From CAZMVY01 sp964617875 (GTDB taxonomy: Bacteria > Planctomycetota > Phycisphaerae > UBA1845 > PWPN01), in the NCBI GenBank assembly GCA_964617875.1, contig CAZUAI010000040.1, positions 1 to 48,801 on the forward strand: a stretch of 48,801 nt of DNA. Reading direction: 5' to 3'. Positions 26,515 through 35,045 of this stretch are shown here, one piece after another. A model generated the notes under the pieces. The model was not told the DNA's origin. It was given only the letters and a program-made list of their open reading frames with translations, and made no database searches. Numbering within the stretch: the first letter of the stretch is position 1; every line of letters starts with the position of its first letter. A program made the translations under genes and the position numbers.

Positions 26515-27963
26515 TCACCGGGTCGCCGCCGGGCGGTGCCCGATCCGGTTTCCTTCGTGGTCGAGGAATCGCTCTTCCCCGCCGACTGCGGATCGCCGGG
26601 CGAAATGCTCGAGGTAGAACAGCGTGGGCTCGACGATCTGCAGGTTGTTCAGAAACGGCTGCGTGTAGTTGACGGCCCCGTAGACAACGCCGCCCACGTG
26701 GATCGGCACCTGCTTGCCGTCCACATTCCGCCACTGTCCGTTGTGGTTGTTCCAATCCACGCCCTCGGTCAGGAAGCCGTGCGGGCCGTAGTGGTGCTTC
26801 GCGATCGCGCGGAGGATGGTCACCCCTTTGCTGAGATAGTCCTTCCGACCGGCCGCTTTCGCCGCTTCGAGGTACGCCGTGGCCGCCTCGGCGTTCTCCC
26901 ACAGATATGCCGTGTCCCAGCTTCTCTCCATGAACAGCAGCCCGCGCGTCGCGACGCCGTTGCGGTCCTCGCGCATCTCGAACTGCTCGAGCCCGGCGAG
27001 GCACTTGTCGAACGCAAAACGGCGGACGGCGCCGGGATCGGCACACAGACGCCAGTCCGCGATCCGCAGCAGCGTGCGAAAGGCGACGGCGTAGCACACG
27101 CTCTCGTGATCGTCGTAGGTATCGTGGTTCATGCTGCCGAAGAAGCCGCCGGCCCGCACAAAGGCGTTCAGGGGCTGCTCGATCCGGGGTTTGTAGCCGT
27201 CGTGGCCGTGGCGGGCCATTTCGGCGAAGAGCCACAGGACGTAGAGCCCGTCGCCGCTGTGGTCGAGCTGCGGGTCGGGGTCGCTCCCATCGGCTCCGCG
27301 GCGATACACCTTGCCGTCCGGCGAGCACCGGCGCGGAAACCAGCCGTTCGGCATGAGTTCTACGTGATCGCGAAGCCACGCGGCCAGACGAAGCCCGCAC
27401 GCACGGCTCTCCTCGCCGAGCTTTGTTCCTTTGCAGAGGTCGCCCGCCTCGAGGTACTGGAGGGCGACCTTGGCCGCCGAGCCGGGGCAGAACCAGTTGT
27501 CGTGGTCGTCGCTGTGAAGGTAGTTCAGGTAGTGCCGCCCGTTCTTCACGTCCCGGTATCCCCGCAGAAAGCCCGTCTTCGCGTCCACGAACCCGCCGTA
27601 CACCGCGTGATGCAGAACCTTCAGACCCTTCTGCTCGACGTCGCGGTCGCCGAAGAACCGGCCGTACCGGATCAGCATGTTGGCCCCGCCCACCGCGTTC
27701 GCCGCCCACCCGACGCCCTCCAACGCGCCGAACTCGTGCCATCGGGCGGGCCGGCCCTCGGGGTCCACGAAGGTGGAGTCGGCGCGCAACCCGTCGCCGT
27801 CGGCCACGAGGCAGCGTTGCGTGGTGAAGCGCACGGAGGCGTGGATGCTGTCCACGATCGTGAAGTCCGGGTTGGCGGGAACGTAGAAGGCCTCGGCCGT
27901 CGGACGCGACTCCGCCGCGGCGAGGCAGCACACGACCGCTGGAACTGGGGCGAGCAGGATCAT
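26515..27963 (-). CDS. Secreted six-hairpin glycosidase-like protein
   Basis: The protein has 482 residues and begins with a short signal peptide (MILLAPVPAVVCCLAAAES). The rest is largely helical with repeated hairpin-like elements rich in aromatics and His (HDNWFCPGSAAKVALQYLE, SGDGLYVLWLFAEMARHG, SWDTAYLWENAEAATAYLE). This pattern suggests an (alpha/alpha)6 toroid of the six-hairpin glycosidase superfamily. I cannot assign a family or catalytic residues. A longer frame overlapping on the same strand (26276-27931) is arginine-rich and is a shadow. The gene is divergent from the GH-A-like gene at 28089 across 125 bases. The LacI-type gene beyond suggests a shared glycan-use function. It has no dockerin-like tail. 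Confidence 0.7.
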   Translation of the reverse strand: MILLAPVPAVVCCLAAAESRPTAEAFYVPANPDFTIVDSIHASVRFTTQRCLVADGDGLRADSTFVDPEGRPARWHEFGALEGVGWAANAVGGANMLIRYGRFFGDRDVEQKGLKVLHHAVYGGFVDAKTGFLRGYRDVKNGRHYLNYLHSDDHDNWFCPGSAAKVALQYLEAGDLCKGTKLGEESRACGLRLAAWLRDHVELMPNGWFPRRCSPDGKVYRRGADGSDPDPQLDHSGDGLYVLWLFAEMARHGHDGYKPRIEQPLNAFVRAGGFFGSMNHDTYDDHESVCYAVAFRTLLRIADWRLCADPGAVRRFAFDKCLAGLEQFEMREDRNGVATRGLLFMERSWDTAYLWENAEAATAYLEAAKAAGRKDYLSKGVTILRAIAKHHYGPHGFLTEGVDWNNHNGQWRNVDGKQVPIHVGGVVYGAVNYTQPFLNNLQIVEPTLFYLEHFARRSAVGGEERFLDHEGNRIGHRPAATR

Positions 27964-27988
27964 GTCAATCGATTACCCTCATGTGGTC

Positions 27989-28017
27989 TTGCGGACGTAT
28001 GAACGTTACTTTACCAT
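27989..28017 (+). promoter_or_regulatory. Candidate promoter (TTGCGG - 17 - TACCAT)
   Basis: TTGCGG (27989-27994) and TACCAT (28012-28017) have ideal 17-base spacing in the divergent gap, pointing toward the GH-A-like gene. The spacer contains AACGTT (28002-28007). Confidence 0.35.
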
Positions 28018-28018
28018 C

Positions 28019-28028
28019 TTTTGCAAAA
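28019..28028. promoter_or_regulatory. Perfect palindrome TTTTGCAAAA at the predicted start site
   Basis: A ten-base perfect palindrome sits immediately after the candidate -10, where transcription would begin. A position overlapping +1 suits a repressor operator. The LacI-family gene at 30982 is the obvious candidate regulator, but no binding evidence exists. Confidence 0.3.
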
Positions 28029-28088
28029 TGCTTCCATGCCCCTTCCCGGGGCGTATCGGGCGGCCGCATGTGTTCAAGGGGCTTTGTG

Positions 28089-30791
28089 ATGAACAGGAGC
28101 GTATTACGGAACGGCCGGCGTCGGTCTGGTGATCGGTGGATCCTTGTCGTTCCGTGCGTCTTCGGTCTCGTTGCCCCCGCCATGCACGGGCAGACCGCCC
28201 AGGCTCCCCGGCAGGGCAACGTACGCGGAATCTGTCTGACGATCGGGGGCGACGGGGACACCACGGGCAATGTCCGGCTGCTGGGGTTGGCCAGGCGCCT
28301 CGTTGGCGATTGGGGCTATCTGCGGCACGGTCTGAATCCCAGTGACAACGTCGAGGCCACCCGGCGGGCTGTTGCGATGATCCGGGCCCATCACCTGATC
28401 CCGATCTGCGGCGGGGCCGAGCCGGACCGGCAATTCCGCGAGGCAACAGGGGAATGGCCGCGACTCGATCCCGACGGGACGATGCGGACCGCCGCCCGCG
28501 CGAAGGCCGCCGTCTGGCGAAAGGCGTACGAGGCGCAGATCCCTCTCTACGCCATCGAGGTGCTGAACGAGATCAACGGCAAGTGGCCCGCCGAGAAGTA
28601 CGCGCAGTGGCTCTACGACCTCGCAAGCGAGGTCAAGAAGGCCTATCCGGGCCTCAAGGTTTGTTCCTGTGGCATGGCCGGCAGCGGTGCGGAGTACTAC
28701 GACGAGTTGCTTCGGATCAAGCCCCAGCTCAAGGAGGTCGTCGACTTCTGGGGCCTGCACCCGTACGGCGCGAACCACCCGCCCGAGTACGGTCCCGACG
28801 AGACGTCGCTGCGATCCTTCGAGCTGACCGCCGCGGTCCTCAAGAAGCACGGCGTGAAGCCGATCCGTCTCATGTGTACGGAGACCGGCTACGAACTGGA
28901 GGTCGGCACGACCGGCAAGGACCCGAAGTATCCGCCCATCAACGAGACCAACCGCGCCGAATACATGGCCCGGGCGTTTCGCGATTATTACGCGCCCGAT
29001 CGCCGGATCGAATGTGTCACGCCGTTCATGCTCTGGGATTTCGCCTGGAACGCCTGGGACGGGTGGGACTTCATGTACCCGGACGGTCGGCCCCGACCGA
29101 TCTACGAGGCGATGGCGGCGCTGACGTCGATGCCGGGGGGCAAGGACTGGCTGCCGACGGGGCCGGGCCGCGTCGCCGGCCGGATCACGTGGGGCGGCAC
29201 GGACATCGGGATCCCTCGCGTCATCGTCCAAACCGAGCCGGGCTTCTACGGCGCCGTGACCGATGACGACGGGCGGTTCGAGATCCAGGGCATTCCCGAA
29301 GGCCGATGGGGTGTCACCGCGTTTCGCGACGGCTACACGACGATCGCGCGCCGCACGGTCGACGTTCGCGGCAAGGAGCCGGCGGTGTTCAACGGGCGGA
29401 TGGATCGCAGGAGCCTCATCGAAGCAGGGTTCGGCGCGGCAGGGGCGAAGGCCGGCCCGCAGACCGTGCCGCCCGGTTGGACGCCGATCGGCAAGCCGGC
29501 CGGGCCGGATGGGCTTCGGCTGGAGGACACCGTGACGTTTCGGAACCGCAGGGCGCAGAAGATCGTGGCGATGCGGGGGCACACCGTGGGCCTCTTCACC
29601 TACGGCCGCTACGCCTCGGGATACCCCGGCGAGGTGTTCATCGCCGAGATCCACGTGCGCGGCCGGCAGGCGAAGATCGGGCCCGGCGGCGGTCCGTGGC
29701 TCTCGCTTGAGATGGCCGGCGGGCGTGGCGAGATCCTCGGCGCCGCCAGGGCGATTGCGCCGGAGTTCGTCGCCGACGGCAACTGGAAGCGGATCACCGC
29801 CGCCGTCCTGGCCCCCGCGCGATGTTCGCGCATCCGCGTCTCGTTCGGCGTGGACGATGCGGAGGGCGTCTTCCATTTCGCCGAGCCGTTCGTGGGCGAG
29901 GCGGAGTTTCCGCTGCCGACCGACGCCGAGCTGAAGACGACGGGTTGCATCGGCCCGTCCTACGAGCGCAACAAGTCCTTCTTCGCGCAGGCCGTCACGG
30001 ACGTGAAGCGGCGGAATCCGGCCTTGAAGGTCGCGACGCTCACGGGCGAGGTCGCCGACTTCCGCGGGCGGCCCCTGAAACACGCCACCGTCGCCACCGA
30101 TTCGCCGCTCTTCGTCGCCGTCGCCGACGAGCGGGGCCGATTCGCGATGACCGTGCCGGCGGCCCGCTCGATGCGTGTCCGCGCGTTCGCGCCGGGCGAG
30201 ATGCCCGTCGTCTCCTCGCCGCTGCAGCTTGCGGCTGGAGAGGCACGCACGCTGAACCTCCGGACCGAAGCCCCCCCGGCCTCCGCCGAACTCGTCAACG
30301 GCGGTTTCAACACGGTCAACCGGATGGAGGCGGGGCTCGTCGCCGGCTGGTCCACGTTCGGTACGACCGATGGCTGTGTTGCCAGCGGCAGGACGATCTT
30401 CGAGGCGACCAGTTTCGAGGGCGAGGGGATGTATGCCGCCCAGGCCGGCTCCAACACCAAGAACGGCGGGGCGTACCAGGTTGTGCAGGCCGTCCCCGGC
30501 CAGAGGTACCGGCTCACCGGCCGGGTGTATACCCGCACCGAGGGCGACGGCAGGCAGCGATTGGACAACAACTGTCGGCTTGGCATCGACCCAACGGGCG
30601 GGCGCGACCCGGACAGCGCCGACGTTATTTGGACCGAAAGAACGGAAAGTGAGCAGAAGTGGACCACGCTTTCGATCGAGGCCGTGGCGAAGACCACCCG
30701 GATTACGGTCTTTCTCCGGCACGAGATGCGGCGGGCGAATACCTGGAACCTGACGGTTTTTGATGATCTGCGGTTGGAGAAGGTCCGCTAG
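28089..30791 (+). CDS. Secreted clan GH-A-like glycosidase with accessory beta-sandwich domains
   Basis: The protein has 900 residues. The ATG at 28089 follows AAGGGG; earlier in-frame ATGs (27981, 28068) give a longer N-terminus without a better signal. A hydrophobic segment (WILVVPCVFGLVAPAMHG) is a signal peptide or anchor. Residues about 45-385 resemble a GH-A TIM barrel: AIEVLNEINGKW (E161, acid/base candidate), FWGLHPYGANH, RLMCTETGYEL (E265, nucleophile candidate), and LWDFAWNAWDGWDF near its end. Two carboxypeptidase-regulatory-like sandwiches follow (about 395-460 and 655-725), with a jelly roll between them and another at the C-terminus (ELVNGGFNTVNRM). It has no dockerin-like tail, unlike the other glycosidases here. 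It is followed by a LacI-family gene. Confidence 0.78.
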   Translation: MNRSVLRNGRRRSGDRWILVVPCVFGLVAPAMHGQTAQAPRQGNVRGICLTIGGDGDTTGNVRLLGLARRLVGDWGYLRHGLNPSDNVEATRRAVAMIRAHHLIPICGGAEPDRQFREATGEWPRLDPDGTMRTAARAKAAVWRKAYEAQIPLYAIEVLNEINGKWPAEKYAQWLYDLASEVKKAYPGLKVCSCGMAGSGAEYYDELLRIKPQLKEVVDFWGLHPYGANHPPEYGPDETSLRSFELTAAVLKKHGVKPIRLMCTETGYELEVGTTGKDPKYPPINETNRAEYMARAFRDYYAPDRRIECVTPFMLWDFAWNAWDGWDFMYPDGRPRPIYEAMAALTSMPGGKDWLPTGPGRVAGRITWGGTDIGIPRVIVQTEPGFYGAVTDDDGRFEIQGIPEGRWGVTAFRDGYTTIARRTVDVRGKEPAVFNGRMDRRSLIEAGFGAAGAKAGPQTVPPGWTPIGKPAGPDGLRLEDTVTFRNRRAQKIVAMRGHTVGLFTYGRYASGYPGEVFIAEIHVRGRQAKIGPGGGPWLSLEMAGGRGEILGAARAIAPEFVADGNWKRITAAVLAPARCSRIRVSFGVDDAEGVFHFAEPFVGEAEFPLPTDAELKTTGCIGPSYERNKSFFAQAVTDVKRRNPALKVATLTGEVADFRGRPLKHATVATDSPLFVAVADERGRFAMTVPAARSMRVRAFAPGEMPVVSSPLQLAAGEARTLNLRTEAPPASAELVNGGFNTVNRMEAGLVAGWSTFGTTDGCVASGRTIFEATSFEGEGMYAAQAGSNTKNGGAYQVVQAVPGQRYRLTGRVYTRTEGDGRQRLDNNCRLGIDPTGGRDPDSADVIWTERTESEQKWTTLSIEAVAKTTRITVFLRHEMRRANTWNLTVFDDLRLEKVR

Positions 30792-30885
30792 AATCCCGCG
30801 CCGGACAACGCCAGGCGTTCTCGTCGTTGAGTGGAGTTAACTTAACAGACTTAATCCGCCGATTTGACGCCGGTTTCGCGGTTTA

Positions 30886-30932
30886 CGCTTGCTCTTCGCG
30901 TTCGGAAGCGTTACTATGGAAATGAGCAAGCG
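30886..30932. repeat. 9-bp inverted repeat bracketing the lacI-type promoter
   Basis: CGCTTGCTC (30886-30894) and GAGCAAGCG (30924-30932) are perfect inverse complements 29 bases apart. One arm covers the predicted -35 and the other the expected start site. This layout would suit autoregulation by the adjacent LacI-type protein. Confidence 0.4.
30889..30917 (+). promoter_or_regulatory. Candidate promoter (TTGCTC - 17 - TACTAT)
   Basis: TTGCTC (30889-30894) and TACTAT (30912-30917) are 17 bases apart, 65 bases before the ATG of the regulator gene. Confidence 0.4.
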
Positions 30933-30981
30933 AACGGCCTCGACCTTATAGGAATAGCGGGCCGTCGGACGGTGAGGCATC

Positions 30982-32070
30982 ATGGGCAAAGACTGGAACG
31001 GCAATCGGGTCACGCTCGCGACCGTTGCCAAGCGGGCGGGCGTCTCGGTCACGACGGTTTCGTCGATTCTCTCGGGACGTGACGAACTGCTGAAGCTCTA
31101 TCGTCCCGAAACGATCGACAAGGTTGTACAGACGGCCGAGCGGTTGAACTACCGGGCGAATCTCTTCGCGACCGGCCTGCCCGTCAAGAGGCCTCCATTC
31201 TTTGCGCTCGTGCTGCAGGATTTCCGTCGGGCCGCCTTGGGTTCGTGGCACCTCATGGGCTACGAAAGCTCCCTCATGGCCGGGGCGATCTGGGCCGCCA
31301 TGGAACGTCGCCTGTATCCGGTGACGGCCATGGTGGACCGGGAGCTGGATGAGGCCGGCGTCCGCGACATCGCCCGTCTGATTGACGGTGGCGTCTTCGG
31401 CACGGTCGTGCGGACGCCCAACCCGCTCTTCGAGAAGTACCTCCGTACGCGATATGACGCCGGCCATCCCCTTGCCGTCGTGTTTCCGCGGAGGCTGGCG
31501 GTCTGGCAAACCAACGCGATCGACGTGGACAACGCCGCCGTGGGCCAGATGGCCGCGCGCCTCCTGGCGGAGCGCGGCCGCAAGGTCTGGACGCTGGTCC
31601 GGTACGACAAGCTGAACGACGCGGACCAGCTCCGATGCGGCGAGTTTCTTCGCGTCGCCAAAGAGGCCGGGGCCGCGGTGGAAACCGTCCGCGTGCCCAG
31701 CGGAACGACTGAACTGGGGGTGCGTCAGTACCTGACGAGCCGGTGGCAACGGTCGCAGCCGGACGCCGTGTTCGCCCCGGAAAACGTCTCTTCCGTGGGC
31801 TCCCTGCTGGCGTGCATTGAAGTCGGTATGCGCCCGACCGAGGATTTCGATCTGGTCGGTTGCGATTGCGCCTCCTGGCACCACACGTACCTGCCCATGA
31901 TCACCTGCATCGACATTTCCTGGGAGCAGGTCGGCACGCGAGCCGTTGAGGAACTGGAGAGGATGTACGAACAGAAGACGAGCCGGTTCGACAACGTCGT
32001 ATTGAAGCCCCGCATCGTGGCCGGCGGAACCTGCCCCGTCCCGGATTCGCAGAAACCCGTCACGGCGTGA
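30982..32070 (+). CDS. LacI-family transcriptional regulator
   Basis: The protein has 362 residues; the ATG follows GTGAGG. Residues about 10-60 are a LacI-type helix-turn-helix and hinge: VTLATVAKRAGVSVTTVSSIL, then YRPETIDKVVQTAERLNYRAN. The rest is a periplasmic-binding-protein-like effector domain with late phrases FDLVGCDCASWHH and ITCIDISWEQVGTRAVEEL, where LacI proteins normally read DPPLTTV and the conserved G..A. Such proteins usually repress sugar-use genes until a sugar binds. The likely targets are its own promoter and the divergent glycosidase pair upstream, both with palindromic elements. The effector is unknown. Confidence 0.9.
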   Translation: MGKDWNGNRVTLATVAKRAGVSVTTVSSILSGRDELLKLYRPETIDKVVQTAERLNYRANLFATGLPVKRPPFFALVLQDFRRAALGSWHLMGYESSLMAGAIWAAMERRLYPVTAMVDRELDEAGVRDIARLIDGGVFGTVVRTPNPLFEKYLRTRYDAGHPLAVVFPRRLAVWQTNAIDVDNAAVGQMAARLLAERGRKVWTLVRYDKLNDADQLRCGEFLRVAKEAGAAVETVRVPSGTTELGVRQYLTSRWQRSQPDAVFAPENVSSVGSLLACIEVGMRPTEDFDLVGCDCASWHHTYLPMITCIDISWEQVGTRAVEELERMYEQKTSRFDNVVLKPRIVAGGTCPVPDSQKPVTA

Positions 32071-32621
32071 TGCCCACGAGGTCGCTCCGAAGAGGCGATG
32101 CCGTCGCCCCCCGGAGTACGGCGAGACCCAGCCCGCCGACCTCGTCTCCTTCGCCTCCCACACCACCGGGCCGCCGGATTGCCGACTGCGGAGCGTTCAG
32201 TGTCTGGAGGTATTTGGGCGGCGATCAGCGCTTTGGGCCATTGCTTGTACAGGCCGTGGTTGTCGCCGGCGATGGACGCGCAACGAACTGTCCCGGCGAG
32301 GGATATGAGATCCGCTGCGATGGCGTCGGACCGCTGTTGGGCGGCGAGTGCCGACGGGCGGGCCGCATCGAATCGCGGCGGCGCCGGCGGCAATACTTGA
32401 ATTCGTGCGCAGTGTCTTGGCGGGCCGTGCGATGTCTCGATCGCGATTCTTGGAATACTGTTCCCTGGCGCAGCCGCGATCGGGTAGAATCGTGAACAGT
32501 GCCTTTGCGATGGTGGCATGGCGTGCCTGCCACGAAAGGACGGGGCCGGTTGGGCGGCGCACGTAGGCGATCACGTTCGACATCGAGATCTCGCGCGAGC
32601 AGGTCGCGTGTTGGCGACCGT
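32071..32621. other. 551-base gap with no convincing gene
   Basis: Several overlapping frames on both strands are open but arginine- and proline-rich, without ribosome sites. A minus-strand stretch around 32200-32390 reads with protein-like composition (SDAIAADLISLAGTVRC) but has no start or stop context, and may be a decayed gene. A plus-strand stretch near 32567 reads ITFDIEISREQV, faintly like the end of the LacI protein upstream. A GGGTAGAAT element at 32482-32490 could be a -10 for the next gene. Confidence 0.4.
32482..32490 (+). promoter_or_regulatory. Possible -10 element (GGGTAGAAT)
   Basis: It matches the GGTAnnnT pattern seen before other genes here and lies about 130 bases before the ATG at 32622. 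No clear -35 is present. Confidence 0.25.
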
Positions 32622-34172
32622 ATGTGCGCAGCGAAGCCCGCGCGAATGCCCTGTACGGTTGTTTGTGCCGTGTTTGCGATTGCTTCCGCGTACTCCTTGA
32701 CCGTGCGGGCACAGGTGGCCTGGCAGGATCCTGCCGGCGACGCCACGGTCCGGCGCGCGGATGTCGGGGCTGACGGTCCTGTCGATCCGGTGGCGCACCG
32801 GCTTCCCGATATCCTCTCGTACGCGATTGGCAAGTGGCAGCCGACGGCACCCCAGAGTGACCTGTTCACGGGCCAGTGGACGGCCGATGCCGCTTTCTTC
32901 CGGCTCGACCTCGTGTGCAAGGGGCTCGTGAACCCGCCCGGGACGTTAGGGCACGGCTATCCCTTCGCCCCGTTTCTGTACGGTCCGAATCCAATCTTCG
33001 GTTATGTCGAAGTCGACATGGACGGGAGCGCGGACACGGGTGGCGAGCTGGACGCGCCTGAATTGCGCTACCTGGGCAACGCGGCGCGGTTCGGCGGTCT
33101 TCCGGCCGACACACGCTACGCCGGCCGTGCGGCGGCGAACGGCTCGGCATTCGACGGCAGCTTCCTCACACCCCCGTTCGTGGAGCGCAGCGGCGAGGAG
33201 TTCCACATCGCGTTTCATGGCTGGGAGATCAACGAGATCGTGCGGTCGAACCAGGAAAACACGATCTTCGACCCGGGAGAGACCTGGATCGTTCTCGGCA
33301 AGCTGTTTCACCGGGCGCACGGTTATGAGCGTTTCAGCTATGCGTGCTGCTCGGGCGTGCCGGGGAGCTACGAGCCGAACGTCCAGATTCAGTTTCACCA
33401 CGACGTCGCGGCAGACGAAACCACGATCAGCCTCGTATACCCGCTGACCAATGCGGGCTCGGCGTCCGCGCGGGGCGAAACCGAGGTCGAGCCGCTGGAC
33501 GGCGATGCGGCGAACCAGAACAGCGTTCTGGAGGCGATGGACGATCTGGTGTTCAGCGCGACCAACGCATGGCCTTCGTGGAGGAACAACCCGAGTTTTC
33601 CGATCATCGCTCCGTGGCAGTGGACGAATGCGAGCAACTGTCTCGATCCCGCTGCGTGGAGGGTGACCGCGCTCGTGGCGACTGCTTACACGGCGCCGGG
33701 ACAGGATGCGCTGTTTGTCTGGACCGATCTTGCTCCCGACGTGCTCGTCCACGATTTCAACGGCGACGGCAAGGTCGATGGCGCGGACCTCGGGCTCTTC
33801 ACCGCCTTCCTGGCCGCCAACGACGGCGTCACGGGCGCGGATGCGGACGGCGTGGTGAACGGGCAGGTGCGACTGATCGCGTTCGGCCGAAACTTCAGCG
33901 TTTTCGATGTGAATTACGACGGCGTGGTCGATGCGGCGGATCGGCCCTCGTACGCGGCGCCCGTGGGCTTCGATTTCGATTCGGACGGCGACGTTGACCT
34001 GACCGATTTCAGCCGCCTTCAGGCGTGCTTCAACGGCCCCAACCGCCCGCCGGGCCAGCCGGCGTGTGCGGGTGCCGACGCGGACGGCGACGCGGACGTG
34101 GACCTTGCCGATTTCGTTCTGTTCCAGGCCTGTTTCAATGGGCCCAATCGGACACCGGCGTGCGCCGGGTGA
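32622..34172 (+). CDS. Secreted protein with beta-sandwich domain and two kinds of dockerin-like repeats
   Basis: The protein has 516 residues. The ATG at 32622 gives a signal peptide (VVCAVFAIASAYSLTVRAQ); one at 32646 is also possible, and the upstream extension to 32499 is arginine-rich and rejected. Residues about 28-365 begin VAWQDPAGDATV and contain FGYVEVDMDGSADTGG and FDPGETWIVLGK, suggesting a DOMON/CBM9-like sandwich. Residues about 375-447 hold a classical dockerin-like or EF-hand unit (FNGDGKVDGADLGLFTAFL, VNYDGVVDAADRPSY), different from the local type. The CFNGPN pair then follows and ends TPACAG. Two successive EF-hand modules in one protein are unusual here. The function is unknown. 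Confidence 0.82.
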   Translation: MCAAKPARMPCTVVCAVFAIASAYSLTVRAQVAWQDPAGDATVRRADVGADGPVDPVAHRLPDILSYAIGKWQPTAPQSDLFTGQWTADAAFFRLDLVCKGLVNPPGTLGHGYPFAPFLYGPNPIFGYVEVDMDGSADTGGELDAPELRYLGNAARFGGLPADTRYAGRAAANGSAFDGSFLTPPFVERSGEEFHIAFHGWEINEIVRSNQENTIFDPGETWIVLGKLFHRAHGYERFSYACCSGVPGSYEPNVQIQFHHDVAADETTISLVYPLTNAGSASARGETEVEPLDGDAANQNSVLEAMDDLVFSATNAWPSWRNNPSFPIIAPWQWTNASNCLDPAAWRVTALVATAYTAPGQDALFVWTDLAPDVLVHDFNGDGKVDGADLGLFTAFLAANDGVTGADADGVVNGQVRLIAFGRNFSVFDVNYDGVVDAADRPSYAAPVGFDFDSDGDVDLTDFSRLQACFNGPNRPPGQPACAGADADGDADVDLADFVLFQACFNGPNRTPACAG

Positions 34173-34182
34173 GGATCTGGTT

Positions 34183-34992
34183 TTGCGGAAGGTGAACCCA
34201 TCCAGAACCGACGGCGGCAGGAGACCGAACCATCGACCGCGCGCGCTGGCGGCCGGCGGCTTCACCCTTCTGGAATTGCTCGTGGCCGTCGGAATCCTCG
34301 CGGTCCTGGTCAGCATCCTGACCGCGTCGATCGCCAAGGTTCGCCGGACGTCGAAGACGTTTGTGTGCAAGAACAATCTCAAGACCGTGGCCTTCGAGTT
34401 CTTTCAGTTCGCGGACGAATACGCGCACCCGTCCCGTGGCGACAGCGATGACGGCAAGCCCGGTTTCCGCATGGATGACTTCCAGGAGCGGCTGTACAGG
34501 ATTGCCGAGTTCTGGGATTGTGGAAGCGCGACCGAGGCCGTCTACGATCCGTCCCGGCAACCGCTGATATGTCCTGCGGGTCCGCAGCTGTTGCAGCGGC
34601 ATTCCGGTCTGCCTTGCCAGTCCGGCGCGGTGACGCCGGCCGAGAACGTCAGCGTGGGGTTCAACATGCGACTGGCCCGTGCCAGCATCGTGGTGGCAGG
34701 CCGGCCCGTACTGAAGGACGTGCGGGTGGGCAAGAGGATTCTGCAATACGGATCGGTGCCGCTGGCCTTCGGCGTCGATGGCCGCGAGGCGGTTCGCCGG
34801 GATGTCTTGCCGTACTATTCCGCGCCCCCGGCGGGTGATACGGGACGGTACAGGGATGGGCGTTTCTGGTTCCCCGCGAACAACCACGACGGCAAGGTCA
34901 ATGTCTGCTTCGTCGGCGGGCACGTGCTGTCCTCGTCCTCGCCGGAGAAAGAGCCCGGGTGGAACTGGAAGTATCAGCCGACGCCCGAGTAG
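34183..34992 (+). CDS. Pseudopilin-like protein with prepilin cleavage motif
   Basis: The protein has 269 residues from a TTG at 34183, placed seven bases after GAGGA; a GTG at 34192 is the alternative, and no ATG is available in frame near the motif. A basic leader of about 28 residues ends in the prepilin peptidase site GGFTLLELLVAVGILAVL, where cleavage follows the glycine and F is methylated. The C-terminal part contains NNHDGKVNVCFVGGHV, matching the H-X9-DG segment of planctomycete DUF1559-like pseudopilins except that DG is GG. Planctomycetes encode many such proteins, mostly of unknown role. It starts 10 bases after the previous stop. No pilus assembly genes are nearby. Confidence 0.82.
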   Translation: MRKVNPSRTDGGRRPNHRPRALAAGGFTLLELLVAVGILAVLVSILTASIAKVRRTSKTFVCKNNLKTVAFEFFQFADEYAHPSRGDSDDGKPGFRMDDFQERLYRIAEFWDCGSATEAVYDPSRQPLICPAGPQLLQRHSGLPCQSGAVTPAENVSVGFNMRLARASIVVAGRPVLKDVRVGKRILQYGSVPLAFGVDGREAVRRDVLPYYSAPPAGDTGRYRDGRFWFPANNHDGKVNVCFVGGHVLSSSSPEKEPGWNWKYQPTPE

Positions 34993-35045
34993 GTTCCGGG
35001 TGAGCGAGACCCGGGGTTCCCGGACAACGCGGACGGTATTGAGAC

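Noticed and set aside
26276..27931. A 551-codon minus-strand frame overlapping the six-hairpin-like gene
   Set aside because: It is arginine-rich and of low complexity. The 482-residue frame has a signal peptide and natural composition.
28104..30722. An 872-codon minus-strand frame
   Set aside because: It is a shadow of the GH-A-like gene, with no signal, ribosome site or domain.
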